64,000 bases of DNA from Scilla litardierei (GCA_030789695.1 JAULAV010008807.1:1-64000), one strand, 5' to 3'. Positions 21,091 through 34,861 are shown, counted from the first letter of the stretch. A program made the numbers and translations. Notes: a model not told the origin generated them from the letters alone.

Positions 21091-24000
21091 TTTGTATCTT
21101 CAATAAAATGAAGAAAATAGCACTGAGGTTCGAAAAATCTGCAAAAATTTCCGTTGGAACAGAAAGATCAACATCTTCAATTGAAAATTAAAGTAGATAA
21201 AATTATTACAAAAATCATATCATTTAATAAAAATATACATAACGTCAAGAAAATTTAGAAAATAGCCCCGAGCTCAGAATAATTTGCAAAAATGTTCGTA
21301 GGAAACGAGAGATCGCCATCTTCAATTGAAAAATAGGAGAAGACAAATTTCGGCCAAAAAATCATATCTTTAATAAAAAATCCATAACTTTTCGAAAAGG
21401 TAGAAAAATAGTCTTGATCTCAGAAAAATCTGCAAAAAATGTCTGTTGGAACCAGTAGATCGCCATCTTCAACTGAAAAAAATAAGAAAGACAAAATTAG
21501 TCTAAAAATAATATCAATTAATAAAAAGATTCATATCTTCAACAAAATATAAAAAATAGGACGGAGCACAGAAAAATCCCAAAAAATACCAGTTGGAATA
21601 GGGAGATCGCCATTTGGAACTAAAAATAAGGGAAGATAAAATTAGGCCAAAAATTAAATCATTTTATAAAATGATCCATATCTTCTGAAAAATTCAAAAA
21701 ATAGCCCCGAGCTCAGAAAAATCCGCAAAAATGTCCGGTTAAACAGAGAGATCGCTATCTTCAATTAAAAAATAAGAGAAGACAAAACTAGGCAAAAAAT
21801 CGTATCATTTAACTAAAATATGTGTGTCTCCTAGAAAATACAGAAAATAGATCCGAGCTAAGTAAAATCCGTTAAAATATCTGTTTGAATCGGGAGATCG
21901 CCATATTCAACTGAAAAATAAGAGAAGACAAAATTATACTATAAAAATCATATCTTTATTTTAAAGATACATATCTTACTGAAAATTTAGAAAATAGCCA
22001 GTAGCTCTGGAAAAACTGTAAAAATGACCGTTGGAACCAGGAGATCACCATCTTATTCTGAAAAATAAGAGAAGACAACATTAGACTTAAAATAAAATTA
22101 TAAAATAAAAGATACAAATCTTCCAGAAAACGTAGAAAATAGCCAATTGGCCAAAAAAATCCACAAAAATATTCGTTGGAACCGAGAGAATGCCATCTTC
22201 AATTTAAAAATAAGAGAAGACAAAATTGGGCTAAAAAATCATATCATTTAATAAAATGATCCATATCTTCCATAAATAGCAGAAAGATTGCACCGAACTT
22301 AGAAAATCCGCAAAAATGTCAGTTGGAACCCGAAGATCGCCATCTTCATCTAAAAATATGACGAGACAAAATTATACAAAAAATCAAATTTTTTATTTAA
22401 AAGATCCATAACTTCCAGAAAATATAGAAAATAGCCTAAGATCTGCAAAAATGTCCGTTGGAACCGGGAGAACGCCATCTTAAACTTAAAAAATAAGAAA
22501 ACACAAAATTAGGCCAAAAATATCATTTAATAAAAAGATCCATATCTTCCATAAAATGTAGAAAATAGCCCCAGGGTAGGAAAAATCAGTAAAATTGTCC
22601 TTTGGAACTGGTAGATCGACATAGTCCACTGAAAAAATAAGAGAAGCCAAACAAAGGATATGAAAATATATCATTTAGTAAAAAAGATGCATATCTGACA
22701 TAAAATATAGAAAATTGTACCGAGCTGCGAAAAATCCGCAAAAATGTCCATTGGAGCCGGTAGATCGCTATCTTCAACTGAAAAAAATAAGAGAAGACAA
22801 AATTAGGCCAAAAATTATATCATTTAATAAAAAGAAGCATATCTTCCAGAAAATTTAGAAAATAGCCCGAGGTCAGAATAATCTGTAAAAATGTCCGTTG
22901 GAACCGGGAGATCGCCATCTTCAACTAAAAAAGTGAAAACAAATTTGGCCAAAAAAATCATATCATTTAATAAAAATACATATCTTGCAAAAAATGTAGA
23001 AAAATAGTCCCAAGCTAAGAAAAGTCTGCAAAAAATGTCTATTGGAACCGGTAGATCATATCCTTAACTTGAAAAAAATAAGAGAATAAAAATATAGGCT
23101 ATAAAAATCATTTCATTTGATAAAAAGATACATATCTTCCATAAAATGTAGAAAATAGCACCGAGCTCAAAAAATTCCGCAAAAATATCAGTTGGAACCG
23201 AGAGATCGTCATCGTCAACTGAAAATAAGAGAAGGAAAAATTAGGCCAAAAATCAAATCATTTGACTAAAAGATCCATATCTACCAAAAAATTTAGAAAA
23301 TAGCCTCGAGGTCAAATTAATCATCAAAAAATGTCCGCTAGAACCGGAAGATCGCCATATTCAACTAAAAAATAAGAGAAGACGCACAAATGATATAAAA
23401 ATTATATCATTTAATAAAAAGATCCATAACTCCGCAAAAATGTAGAAATATAGAACCGAGTTAAGAAAAATCCACAAAAATGTCCGTTGAAACCGGGAGA
23501 TTCCCATCTTCAACCAAAAAATAAGAGACGACAAAATTAGGCTATAAAAATCATATCATTTAATATAAAGATCCACATCTTATAGAAAAACTAGAAAATA
23601 GCACGGAGCTCAAAAAATCCGCACAAATGTAATTTGGAACCGGGAGATCGCCATCTTCAATAGTAAAAAAGAGAAGAAAAAGTTAGGCCAAAAAATCATA
23701 TCTTTTAATAAAAATATTCATATCTTCCAGAAAAGGAGGAGAAATTGTCCCAAGCTAAGAAAAATTCGTAAAAATTTCTATTAACTCGGGTTGATCGACA
23801 TCTTCAACAGAAAAATAAGAGAAGACAAATATAGGCTATAGAAATCATATCTTTTAATAAAAAAGTCATCTTCTTTAATAAAATATAGAAAATAGCATCG
23901 AGCTCATAAAAATCTGCAAAAATGTCTGTTGGAACTGGGAAATCGTCATCTTCAACTTAAAAACAAGAGAAGACAAAATTCGGCCAAACATTACATCATT

Positions 24001-27000
24001 TAATAAAAAGACACATATATTCCAAAATTTTAGAAAATAGCCCATAGGTCAGAATACTATGCAAAAATGTCTGTTGGAACCGAAAGATCGCTATCTTCAA
24101 CCGAAAAATAAGAGAAGACAAAATTAGACCATAAAAATCATATCATTTAATATAAAAGATCCATATCTTCCAGAATATGCAGAAAATAACTTGGAGCTCA
24201 GAAAATCCGCAAAAAATTTCCGTTGAAACCGGAAGATCGCCATCTTCAACTGAAAAATAAGAGAAGACAAATGTAGGCTATAAAAATATCATTTAATAAA
24301 AAGTTCTATATCTTCGATAAACTGTAGAAAATAATACCAAGCTCAAAAAATCCACAAAATGTTCGTTGGAGCCGGGAGATCGCCATCTTAAACTAAAAGT
24401 TAAGAGAAGACAAAATTAGGCTATAAAAATCATATCATTTAATATAAATAGTCATATCTTACAAAAAATGTAGAAAATATCCCAAAGCTCAGAAAAGCTT
24501 GAAAATGTAGAAAAATAGCCCCGAGTTCAGAAAAATCCACAAAAATGTCACTTGGAAGCAGGAGATCACCATCTTTAACTGAAAAATAAGAAATGACAAA
24601 ATTAGGTTATAAAAATCATATCATTTAATATAGAGATTCATATTATACAAAAAAATATAGAGAATATCACGTAGCTCAAAATAAATCGCCAAAAATGTCT
24701 ATTGGAATTTGGAGATCGCAGTAAAAAAGAAGAAGACAAAATTAGGCCAAAAAATCATGGCATTCATAAAAAGATACATATCTTCAAGAAAATATAGAAA
24801 AGTGGTCTCAAGAAAAATCTGCAAAAATGTCTGTTGGAACCAGGAAATCGACATATTGAAACTGAAAAATATCAGAAGATAAATGAGGGCTATAAAAATC
24901 ATATTATTTAATAAAAAGTTCTATATCTTCCATAAAATGCAGGAAATAGCACCGAGCTCAAAAAATATGCAAAAATATCTGTTAGAACTGGGAGATCACC
25001 ATCTTCAACTGAAAAATGAGAGAAGACAAACTTAGGCTATAAAAACCGTATCATTAAATATAAAGATACATAACTTTTCAAAAATATAGAAAATAGACTT
25101 GAGCTCAAAAAACTCGCAAAAATGTTTGTTGGAATCGCGAGATCGCTTCAACTGAAAAAAATAAGAGAAGAAAAAATTAAGTCAAAAAATCATATCATTT
25201 AATCAAAGAATCCATAGCTTTCCGAAAATGTAGAAAAATAACACTGAGCGTAGAAAAATTGACCAAAATGTCCTTTGGAACTAGGGGATCGCCATCTTCA
25301 ACTGAATAATAAAAGAAGATAAAATTAGGATATAAAAATCAAACCATTTAATATAAAGATTCATATCATACAGAAAATGCAAAAAATGGCTCAGAGTTTA
25401 GAAAAATCCGAAAAAATGTCTGTTGGAACTGGGAGTTCGCCATCATCAACTTGAAAAATAAGAGAAAACATAATTTCGGCCAAAAATCATATCATTTAAT
25501 AAAAAGATACATATCTGCCATAAAATGTAGAAAATAGCACCGAGCTCAGAAAAATAAGCACAAATGTCTGTTGGAACCGTGAGATAGCCATCTTCAGCCA
25601 AAAAAAGAAACATAAAATTAGGCCAAAAATCATAAAATTTAATAAAAAGATTTATACCTTCCAAAAAAATGTTGAAAAAAGACCAATGGAAAGAAAAATC
25701 CGCAAAAATGTTCGTTGGAACTTGGAGATCGCCATCTTCAACTGAAAAATATGATAAGACAAAAGTAGGCTATAAAAATCTTGCATTTAATAAAGAGATC
25801 CATATCTTTAATAAAATGTAGAAAATAGCCAGGAGCTCAGAAAAATCTGCAAAAATATCCATTGAAACTGGGAGATTACCATCTTCAACAAAAAATAAGA
25901 GAAGACAAAATAAGGCCAAAAATCATATCATTTAATAAAATGATTCATATCGAATAAATCTGCTAAAAATTCTGTTGGAACCGAAAGATCGCAATCTTCA
26001 ACTGAAAAATAAGAGAAGACAAAATTAGGCGATAAAAATTATATCATTTAATATAAAGATCCATGTCTTAAAGAAAATATAGAAAATTGCCCGGAGCGAA
26101 GAAAAATTCCCAAAAAGGTCCGTTAGAATCGAGAGATCGCCATATTCAACGAAAAAATATCAGTTGGAACCGGAAGATCCCCATGTTCAACTGAAAAGTA
26201 AGATAAGGTAAAATTAGGTCAAATATCAACATATTTAACATAAAGATCCATGTCTTCCAAAAAATTTAGAACATAGCCCCGAGGTCAGAATAATCCGCAA
26301 AAATATCCGTTGGAACCGGAAGATTGCCATCTTCAGCTGAAAAAAATAATAGAATACAAAATTTGGCCAAAAAATCATATTATTTAATAAAAAGATCCAT
26401 ATCTTACAAAAATGTAGAAAAATAGTCCCATGCAAAGAAAAGTCCAGAAAAATGTCCGTTGGAACCGATAAATCGCCACCTTCCTCTGATAAAATAAGAG
26501 AAAAAAATTTTAGGCTATAAAAATCATCTCATTTAATAAAAAGATACATATATTCCATATAATGTTGAAAATAGCACCGAGCTCAAAAAAATCTGCAAAA
26601 ATATCAGTTAAAACCGGGAGATCGCCATCTTCAACTGAAATAAGAGAATGCAAAATTAGGACAAAAATCAAATCATTTAATAAAAAGATCAATATCTTCC
26701 AAAAAATTTAGAAAATAGCCCCGAGGTTAGAATAATCCGAAAAAATGTCTGTTGGAACCAAAAATCCGCAAAAATGCCGTTTGAACCGAGGAGATTGCCA
26801 TCTTCAGCTGAAAAATAAGAGAAGACATATTTATGCTATAAAAATCATATCATTTAATATAAAGATCCATATCTTATATATAATGTAGAAAATAGCCCGG
26901 AGCTCAAAAAAATCCGTACAAATGTAAATTTGAACTGGGAGATCGTCCTCTTCAACTAAAAAAAGAGAAGACAAATTGGGCTAAAAAATCATATCATTTA

Positions 27001-28943
27001 ATTAAAATATCCATATCTTCCAGAAAAGGTAGAAAATAGTCCCAAGCTAAGAGAAATCTGCAAAAATGTCTGTTGGAATGGGTAGATCGCCATCTTAAAC
27101 CAAAAAATAAGAGAAGACATTGTAGGCAATAAAAATCGTATCATTTAATAAAAAGATTCTTATCTTTAATAAAATATAGAAAATAGCACCGAGATCATAA
27201 AAATCCATAAAAATGTCCGTTGGAACGGGAGATCGCCATATTCAACTGAAAAATATGAGAAGACAAAATTAGGCCAAAAATATTATCATTTAATTAAAAT
27301 ATACATTTATTTCAGAAATTTCGAAAATCGCACCGAGATCCGAATAATACGCAAATATTTCTGTTGGAACCGGGAGATCGCCATCTTCAACTGAAAAATA
27401 AGAGAAGACAAAATTAGCCCATAAAAAGCATATCATTTTATATAAAGATTTATATCTTCCAGAATATGTTGAAAATAACCTAGAGCTCAGAAAAATCTGC
27501 AAAAAATTCCGTTGGAATTGAGATATCGCCATCTTCAACTGGAAAAATAAGAGAAGACAAACGTTTGGTATAAAAATCATATCATTCAATAAAAAGTTCT
27601 ATATCTACCATAAAATGTAGAAAATAGCACCGAGCTTAAAAAATTGGCAAAAAAGTTTGTCGTTACCGGGAGATTGCCATCTTCAAATGAAAAATAAGAG
27701 AAGACAAAATTGGGCTATTAAAATCATATCATTTAATATAATGACTCATATATTACAAACATGAAGAAAGTATGCCGGAGTTCAGAAAAATCCGTAAAAA
27801 TGTTAGCTGGAACCAGGAGATCATCATCTTCATCGGGAAATTATAGACGACATAATTAGGCAAAAAATCATATCATTTCATAAAAAGATACATATCTTTC
27901 AGAAAATTTAGAGAAACAAACTCAAGCTAAGAAAACTCCGCAAAATGTCCATTGGAACCCCGAGATTGCCATCTTCAACTGAAAAAAAATAAGAAAAGAC
28001 AAATATAGGCTCTAAAAATCATATAATTTATAAAAATATAGAAAATAGAACCGAACTTATAAAAATTTGTAAAAATATCCGTTGGAACAGAGAAATCGCC
28101 ATCTTTAACTGAAAAATAAGAGATGATAAAATTAGGCCAAAAATTATTTCGTTTAATAAAAAATCCATATCTTCCAAAAAATTTAGAAAATATTCTCGAA
28201 AATATTCTCCAAAAATGTCAGTTAGAAACGGGAGATCACTATCTTCAGCTGAAAAATAAAAGAAGACAAAATTATGCCAAAAATTATATCATTTAATAAA
28301 AAGATCCATAACTTACCGAAAATCTAAAAAAATAGCCCCAAGCTCAGAAAAATTGACAAAAAATTTCCTTTGGAACCAGGAGATCGCTATCTTCAATTGA
28401 AAAATAAGAGATGACAAAATTAGGCCAAAAATCATATCATTTCATAAAAAGATACATATCTTCTAGAAAATGTAGAAAAATAGTCTCAAGTTAAGAAAAA
28501 TCTGCAAAAATGTTCGTTGAAACCGGGAGATTGCCATCTTCAACTAAAAAAAATAAAAGAATACAAACGTATGCTATAAAATCATAGTATTTAATAAAAA
28601 GTTCTATATCTTCCATTAAATGTAGAAAATAGCACCGAGCTAAAAAAATTCAGTAAAAATATCTGTTGGAACCGGGAGATCGCCATCTTAAGCTAAAAAT
28701 AAGAAAAGAAAAAATTAGGATATAAAAATAATATCATTTAATATAAAGATTCTTATCTTCCAGAAAGAATACAAAATAGCCCGAGCTCAGAAAAATCCGC
28801 AAACATGTCAGTTGTAACCGGGAAATCGCCAAGTTCAATTGAAAAATAAGAGAAGGCAAAATTAGTCCAAAATATCATATCATTTAATAAAATGATACAT
28901 ATCTTCCAAGAAAGTGGAAAATAGTATAGTGCTCGAAAAAATC
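21091..28943 (-). repeat. ~148-bp satellite array, block C
   Basis: About 53 monomers with the same polarity as block B and, through the Helitron empty site, originally continuous with it. The part from about 25.70 to 28.25 kb repeats the order of rare monomer variants seen at 11.79-14.33 kb at an offset near 13,917 bp, so a run of ~17 monomers was duplicated as a unit. The array ends abruptly at about 28943 in the retroelement LTR. Confidence 0.95.
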
Positions 28944-30269
28944 TGCCCGTTGGTTCAGCGTGCCATGCCCATTCTCCTTGTGGGTGGACCCGCTTGTCCA
29001 AGTGGATCTAACCCACTCTTGTCTTTGACTGTTTTTACGTTTCCAGGCTCGTTTAACTCTGTTTTGGACGCGGTTTGAAACTGCGTTTAGACCTGGATGA
29101 TCCCGTCAACCTGGTAATTCTTTCCAATGCTTTTTTTCCTACAAATATTGTCGTAACCAATTTACGACACGTTTAATCTTGTTTGCATCGAATGCAACAT
29201 TGTCCCCATCTACGACTTAGTCTCACAACTAGCTTGTGAACTTAACTATTCCATTTCATCGAATGAATTCCTCTTATTTATCTTCCTATTACTAAGATAC
29301 GAATACTACTTGGTGTGAGACCCTACAGCCTGACCCTACTACAAGTTGGGGCTCGAAACCCCTAAACGATGGTAACCATGAGCAGTAGGCATCGTCCCTG
29401 TTTCAGAATCATACTTACGTGATCGATCCAATGACAAACATCATTGGGATCACTCTGACTGTATCAGTGATGAACACCGCAGCTATAGTCCCTTCGTCAA
29501 GACTGTGTCCCTGCTGGCCTAGGGTACGGTTTACCGTCAACCCCATTAGTCCGCATTGGTCTGTATACGACAGTCTTTGTTGTATTCACGGTGTACATCT
29601 TACACCGTACCCCGATCGAGGATTACCACAAAGACCGTACTGAGCCTGTGACACCAACTTCCCTTTAACGGAAGAGACGAATTCCATCTCAGTCATCTAC
29701 TTCCCTTGTGAGCTTCAGGTGTCACCCAACCTAAGATCTTTCAGCAGGCCTAGCCTCGAAGCTAGATCATAGGTCTAAGCGACACTGTTCACTCACAGGT
29801 TCTTACAAATGACTTCAGGTCTTAAGGACCAGCTTACCTATTATCACCCTAGAGTTATTATAGACAGTTTAGATAAAGTTAACCATTTAATAACTCTAAG
29901 TTGGTCGTTCAGTAAACTCATTCTCCAATAAGCACCTATGTCTCGTCTCCGACTTCACCAAGTCGAATGACTATGAGATCATCATTACCCTAAGGTAAGA
30001 CAAAGACACAGTGTTTGTCCTATGTGCTGATATCCAGTTCTCGACACATCTATGACCACGAACCGTTTAAGACTTAAGTTCATGTTCGGTCACTTACTAC
30101 TCATAATCGAGATCTACATCTGGATACGTAATGACCTAACTATAAGTCTGAGGAAATTATCTAAGTATATGATTCAACGATTTCATACTTAGGATAATTG
30201 ATACCATATTATATATTAACAAGACATATACTTAGGATAAATTTCCTTATGGGCATATATCCTCCTACA
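28944..30269 (-). mobile_element. 3' LTR (truncated) of a gag-only copia-type element
   Basis: On the minus strand it starts TGTAGGAGGATATATGCCC after a purine tract. It matches 44000-45326 nearly end to end (1326 versus 1327 bp), with about 7% difference in one sampled 115-bp stretch. The part equivalent to 43397-43999 plus 34391-34861 is missing: the LTR is cut off at the satellite junction. The open frame at 29419-29643 has a counterpart in the other LTR and no domain. Confidence 0.85.
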
Positions 30270-30279
30270 TCTCCCACTT
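30270..30279 (-). other. Polypurine tract of the gag-only copia-type element
   Basis: The minus strand reads AAGTGGGAGA directly before the LTR start TGTAGGAGG, placing the internal domain at higher coordinates. Confidence 0.75.
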
Positions 30280-31510
30280 GCACTTAGGCTATTATCTCGG
30301 TATCTCATACCGTTATAGCATATCAGTCACATTAGACCAACATATGTCAAACTTAAGAGTGGATTTACTAACGAGTATCAATAATGTATTTTAATGGATT
30401 TTTATTGATACATCTCTTGGTCTCACAAGGTTGATCCTTGAAAAATTATTTGGATCAATTTTCTTTTCTTTGCATAGCTAACAATTAGCTCATATAATCT
30501 TGATGTAGGGTCTAACATTAACATTTCTATAAGTCAGTCTTAGCTCATTCCAATTATTTTGTGTCAATATGTCAAGTACATAAGTGACACCTTAGGTCTC
30601 TATATATTCGATTAAATCAAAAACTATTTTGATTCAATGTCTTATATAGATGGTTCAAATAAGTTGGACACCTTTTTACTTAGTCCGAGAAAACGGAGTT
30701 AAGTATACGAGCTAGCTCCCACTGACGTTAAGAACTATCTGGTTAAATATATCTAAATCATATTTAGAATATACTTTAAGTATAACCAATTTTGAAGTGC
30801 TTATGGAATATACCAGTGTCAGGTTGGGTTTGATGAATGAGTCATATCAAGACCTATTTATAGGAATTTTGATGTTGACTCACTCAGTCAAACGTCCTAC
30901 ACTATACTTTTCCTTTAACTACATTTAATAATAACTCTTTAAGAGTCAAATGCAGTTTAATTAAGGATTAATCTTAACATGCGTATAATTGTGATCATAC
31001 ATAATTTATATGCTCCTAGAACTTATATTTAACTATCGACTGGCTATAATATTAAGTCAGCTCCAAAAAATCAAATTATTCAGAAGCTATGCATGACAGT
31101 TCGAGAATTTATGCAACCAACTCAGACAGCCACATCCATAGAAATGAGTTATTTACAACAAATCACAATTTAAAATAAAGCACATTTCCTAAGATATTTA
31201 TTCAAATAATGGATTCATTAAAATGAATCATAATTTGTTTATCAAAATAAACTTTGAGTGCTTAACACTCAATCATTGTTTTAATTAAAAGCAAACGATA
31301 CATTTTATTCATAAAAAATAAATATCGGTTGCTTCTTCTTCACATCTCCTGAAGTCCTCGTACGGCCCCAGCAGCAAGATTGCTCAGATGTCGACCGTCC
31401 TTGAAACTTCTTCCATCCTCTGCTTTGTATTAGCCACCTGTATACATTACACAGATGTCATAGTATCTCATACTATGTGAAAAAGTATTTATGGAAATTA
31501 TTATGCTTTA
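30280..31510 (-). mobile_element. Internal region between gag and the 3' LTR; no pol
   Basis: About 1.2 kb of AT-rich DNA where a copia element would have protease, integrase and RT. I see none of their motifs. On the minus strand a possible splice pair lies just past gag: a donor at CCTCAG|GTACAATG (about 31532) and an acceptor at TATACAG|GTGGC (about 31440). It is followed by a short tail with TKQRMEEVSRTVDI. Confidence 0.65.
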
Positions 31511-32346
31511 TTAAAAGGAATTCATTGTACCTGAGGTAAAGGCATCAGTATGCCCTTTCTTCTTTTCTGCAAGGTAAACCTTGCAGTTCCTCTTCCAGTG
31601 GCCTACCTTATAGTAGTGAAAGCACTCGGATTTTGACGGGGCCCCTTTCGTCTTCTTCCCCTTTTTCACCTTGGCTGGTTGTGGGACCTGCCTCTTCTTA
31701 CCTTTGCCTTTCGGCTGGTCTGAAGAAGCAGAGCCAACAACCAACGCAGCTGGTTTCTTCTCGATTTCCTTAAACTGCCTAAGCATGTTAAAGAGACCAG
31801 GAAGATCTGTTTCAATACTGTTCATAATGAAATCAGTAATGAATTTCTTGAAGGCTGGGGTTAAAGATTTCAGGATGATGTCCATGGACATCTCATTATC
31901 GAGGACAAAATCCAACTAGGCAGCATCTTCCACGTACCCGATCATCTTAATGACATGATCTTGTGTGGGCCTTGTCTCCATCTTGGTGCCCTAGAGGTTG
32001 CTCGTAGCTTCACACTTGGTAGCTCTTGACCGCTTGCCATACAACTCCTCTGCATTCAAAAGCATGCTTTGAACATCCAAATGTTCGTGCTTCCTTTGCA
32101 GGTCGTTATTCATTGAAGCCAGAGCAAGGCACCTGGCCTTCTCGGCATTCGTCTGGTAATCCTTGTAGGCTTTCTTTTCCTCGAGAGTCGCATCTTCGTC
32201 AGGCTTCTCCAGAGGGTCCTCAAACAGTACGTATCATATCCCAGCTAGTGATAGGACTGACTTGATATTCCTAAGCCAATCCTGATAGTTGGTCCCATAA
32301 GCACATTCTTTTCTATCATATACTTTAGACCCGAATCCATTCTGCA
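31511..32346 (-). pseudogene. Copia-type gag of the gag-only element, with stop codons
   Basis: The minus-strand frame runs from an ATG near 32346 to 31511. The C-terminal part (31511-31915) has the gag-like KSLTPAFKKFITDFIMNS, a Lys-rich linker and a degenerate zinc knuckle, CFHYYKVGHWKRNC, whose second Cys is Tyr. The upstream part has NYQDWLRNIKSVLSLAG, the usual copia gag N-terminal motif. In-frame stops at 31916-31918 (TAG), 31991-31993 (TAG) and 32234-32236 (TGA) break it with no frameshift; each is one C-to-T step from a CAG or CGA codon. The product would be a capsid/nucleocapsid protein. As it stands it is a pseudogene. Confidence 0.8.
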
Positions 32347-34376
32347 ATTAAGAAGATATCTAGTTAGCATATGTTTGTTGTATAGTTTAAATGGTTTTTA
32401 TTAAACTATATTCTCCCACTAAATTTAAGAATTAAAGCCATAATAATAAACAATTTATTATTTTAAAATATTTGTGGGAGAGGGATCCGACTACCCCGAG
32501 TCAGACAACCTTGAGTGTAGCTCAACAAGTTGCCCGACTCTGTAGTCGACTGACGAACTCTTCATCAATCATATTAAATATGATCCCCTATGAGTTTTAC
32601 CCCTAGTCATTTGTGATCATGAGTGTGTTCATCCAAATTACAATGACTAGCCTAGTCAGACCCTTGTTTTTGCGTCCAGCCTGACTTATGCCGCCGCTCG
32701 GTGTATGCACGACACGTTAGTTTGGGTAAGGACTAAACTTACATTTATGACTCAACTTACGCCGGTGCTTGGTGTATTCACGACACGACGGTTTGGGTTT
32801 AAGTCTTGACTACATCATTGCTCAACTTACACCGGCGCTCGGTGTATTCACGACACGACGGTTTGGGTCAAGTTAAGATCTCGTCATATGTATTTAAGAA
32901 GTCGGTTTCTATAAGGTTGCCATGTCGCAGCTTGAGTGTAGCTCAACAACTGGAACATGGGTCCTACAGTCACCAACTCCTAAAACAAAGAGGGTTACGA
33001 TTTATCTTGAACAAGATAATTATCGCATTTGACTTAGGTATAGTCGATGGACTTCCACAGTCATGATTCGACTCCTTGCGGTCTAGCGGACGCGACCAGG
33101 GAATTGACTAAGCCAGGACCACTTAACCCCTAGTCTAGCTAGGTGGTCCAGCAAACTTAGCCAAGCACATTGACCGACATCATGATCCATTGAAGGAGAC
33201 GTATCAATCTTATGTTCATCTATCAACTAAAAGGTTTTTAATTAATACTAGTTAATCCTTATCAACTAGTGGATCTTAAAATTCGAAATTTTATGGATTT
33301 GTTAAATAACTTTTATTAGATCATTATCAACTATAAGGTTTATTTGTTCATCGTGCTACCTTAATCTTAATTAGGATTTTAATAAATCAATTACAACATT
33401 TTACAAAATTAGTCATTTAATGATAATCATTATCGAAACAATTTAAAATAATGATAGTCAATAAAAGGGACTACCCTAATCAGGAATTAGGTTTTAATGT
33501 TGTAATTGTTCATTAAAACGTAGCATGTCACAATTTAAAATTTTATCTCATAAGATTTTATATTTAATGGCTAACCTAAAAGGTTCATGAATAATCTGAT
33601 TATGCATTATGGCCAATAATACAAACCAACTAATTTTAACTCATAAAATTCAAGGTTCAATAATGTGACATATGACAGAACATGCAAGTTTAAAATTTTA
33701 TGTACAACATAAATAATTAACTTGCTAGTCTAAAATTTAACATTTAAATTTAAAGATCTAGAATTTTAAAACTAGAAACATTTTATCTCATAAAATTAGG
33801 TTTCATAAAATTATCGAATAATTTTAAATACAAACCTAAGCTTTAAAATTCAATCAAACATTTAAGATCATATTATCTCAGAAAATAATTTATGTAACTT
33901 AAAGAAAATAATTTTTAATCCCATCTCATGAAATAAAAATCTTTTCCTTAATGTTACATATACTTGAAATAATTTTTAAACAATTTTAAAATTGTTGAAA
34001 TAAATTTTAAAGCTTTCATATAAAGTTAAAATCTTTAAACCTTTATGTAACTAAAAGAAATTAATTTTTAATATCATCTTATGAAAGTAAAAAAAAATTA
34101 ATGTTACATAATCTTTAAAAAACTTTTAAATGCTTACTAAAATTATTTTATCTCATAAAATAAAAATTTTAAAAGCATTTAAACATAGTAGACTTATTAA
34201 ACCTTTTCACATAAAATTTAAAACGCCCCCCAAAAATTTTCAAGTTATAAAAATAATTTAAAAAACACAAAATTTTGTTTAACCAATTTTAACATAAAGT
34301 TAAAATATACGTATGTTCAAAAACAATCAATTTAATAATTTAAAATCGCCGCAAATCAAGATCTAAAAGCATAACT
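32347..34376 (-). mobile_element. Long non-coding leader of the gag-only copia-type element
   Basis: About 2 kb of strongly AT-rich sequence between the primer binding site and gag. It includes the three-copy repeat at 32681-32879 and two copies of CTTGAGTGTAGCTCAACAA near 32510 and 32932. The stretch 33200-34376 is nearly all A, T and short homopolymers and holds no coding signal. Confidence 0.6.
32681..32879. repeat. Three-copy ~71-bp tandem repeat
   Basis: CTTAYGCCGGYGCTCGGTGT followed by ATTCACGACACGACGGTTTG starts at about 32685, 32756 and 32826 (spacing 71 and 70 bp). The first copy is the most diverged. It lies in the element's leader. Confidence 0.85.
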
Positions 34377-34389
34377 GGCTCTGATGCCA
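34377..34389 (-). other. Primer binding site of the gag-only copia-type element
   Basis: The minus strand reads TGGCATCAGAGCC one base after the LTR end (...CCTTCA), one mismatch from the plant initiator-Met tRNA site TGGTATCAGAGCC. It confirms the minus orientation and the LTR boundary at 34391. Confidence 0.8.
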
Positions 34390-34390
34390 C

Positions 34391-34861
34391 TGAAGGGTTT
34401 TGGCGGACACTCAGGGCTTAAATCTGTGCCCGTCCTAAGTCGGACGGACCACAGAGGCATAACATGCAGCGGAAAAAAATAAAGCATTCTAGCTAAACAT
34501 TTTAGCTAGGCCCTGAGAGAGCCAGAACCTAGCCCGATCTATGCCAACTTGGGGTGGGTCTAGCCCACCCCAAGAGGGATCTATCCTACTGCAACGAAAT
34601 TAAATTACACTAAAAAGCTTAAAGAACATATCCAGAATCTCAACCCTGGGATGGACAAAATGTACAGCACCGGCTTCTTACGCTCTTCGTAACCGAATCG
34701 CCTTGCACCCTTGACTCGATCCACCCGAGCCGCCTTGCACCTTCGAACTGATCCACCCGAGCCGATCACTTGCGATAGAAGGTTTCACTTGAGTAGACCT
34801 GCATCTTAGACGTCTGGATCTGAATCCAAAACCCCCTTCGTAGACTTGCTAGGACTCGTCG
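34391..34861 (-). mobile_element. 5' LTR of the gag-only copia-type element, low-coordinate part
   Basis: The 3' end of the LTR in element orientation, beginning next to the primer binding site and cut by the Tat1 insertion at 34861/34862. The rest of this LTR resumes at 43392. The five bases 34857-34861 (CGTCG) are one copy of the Tat1 target duplication. Confidence 0.8.

Noticed and set aside
29419..29643. 74-codon ORF considered as a gene
   Set aside because: It lies inside an LTR and is matched by 44476-44700 in the paired LTR with substitutions throughout. No domain.
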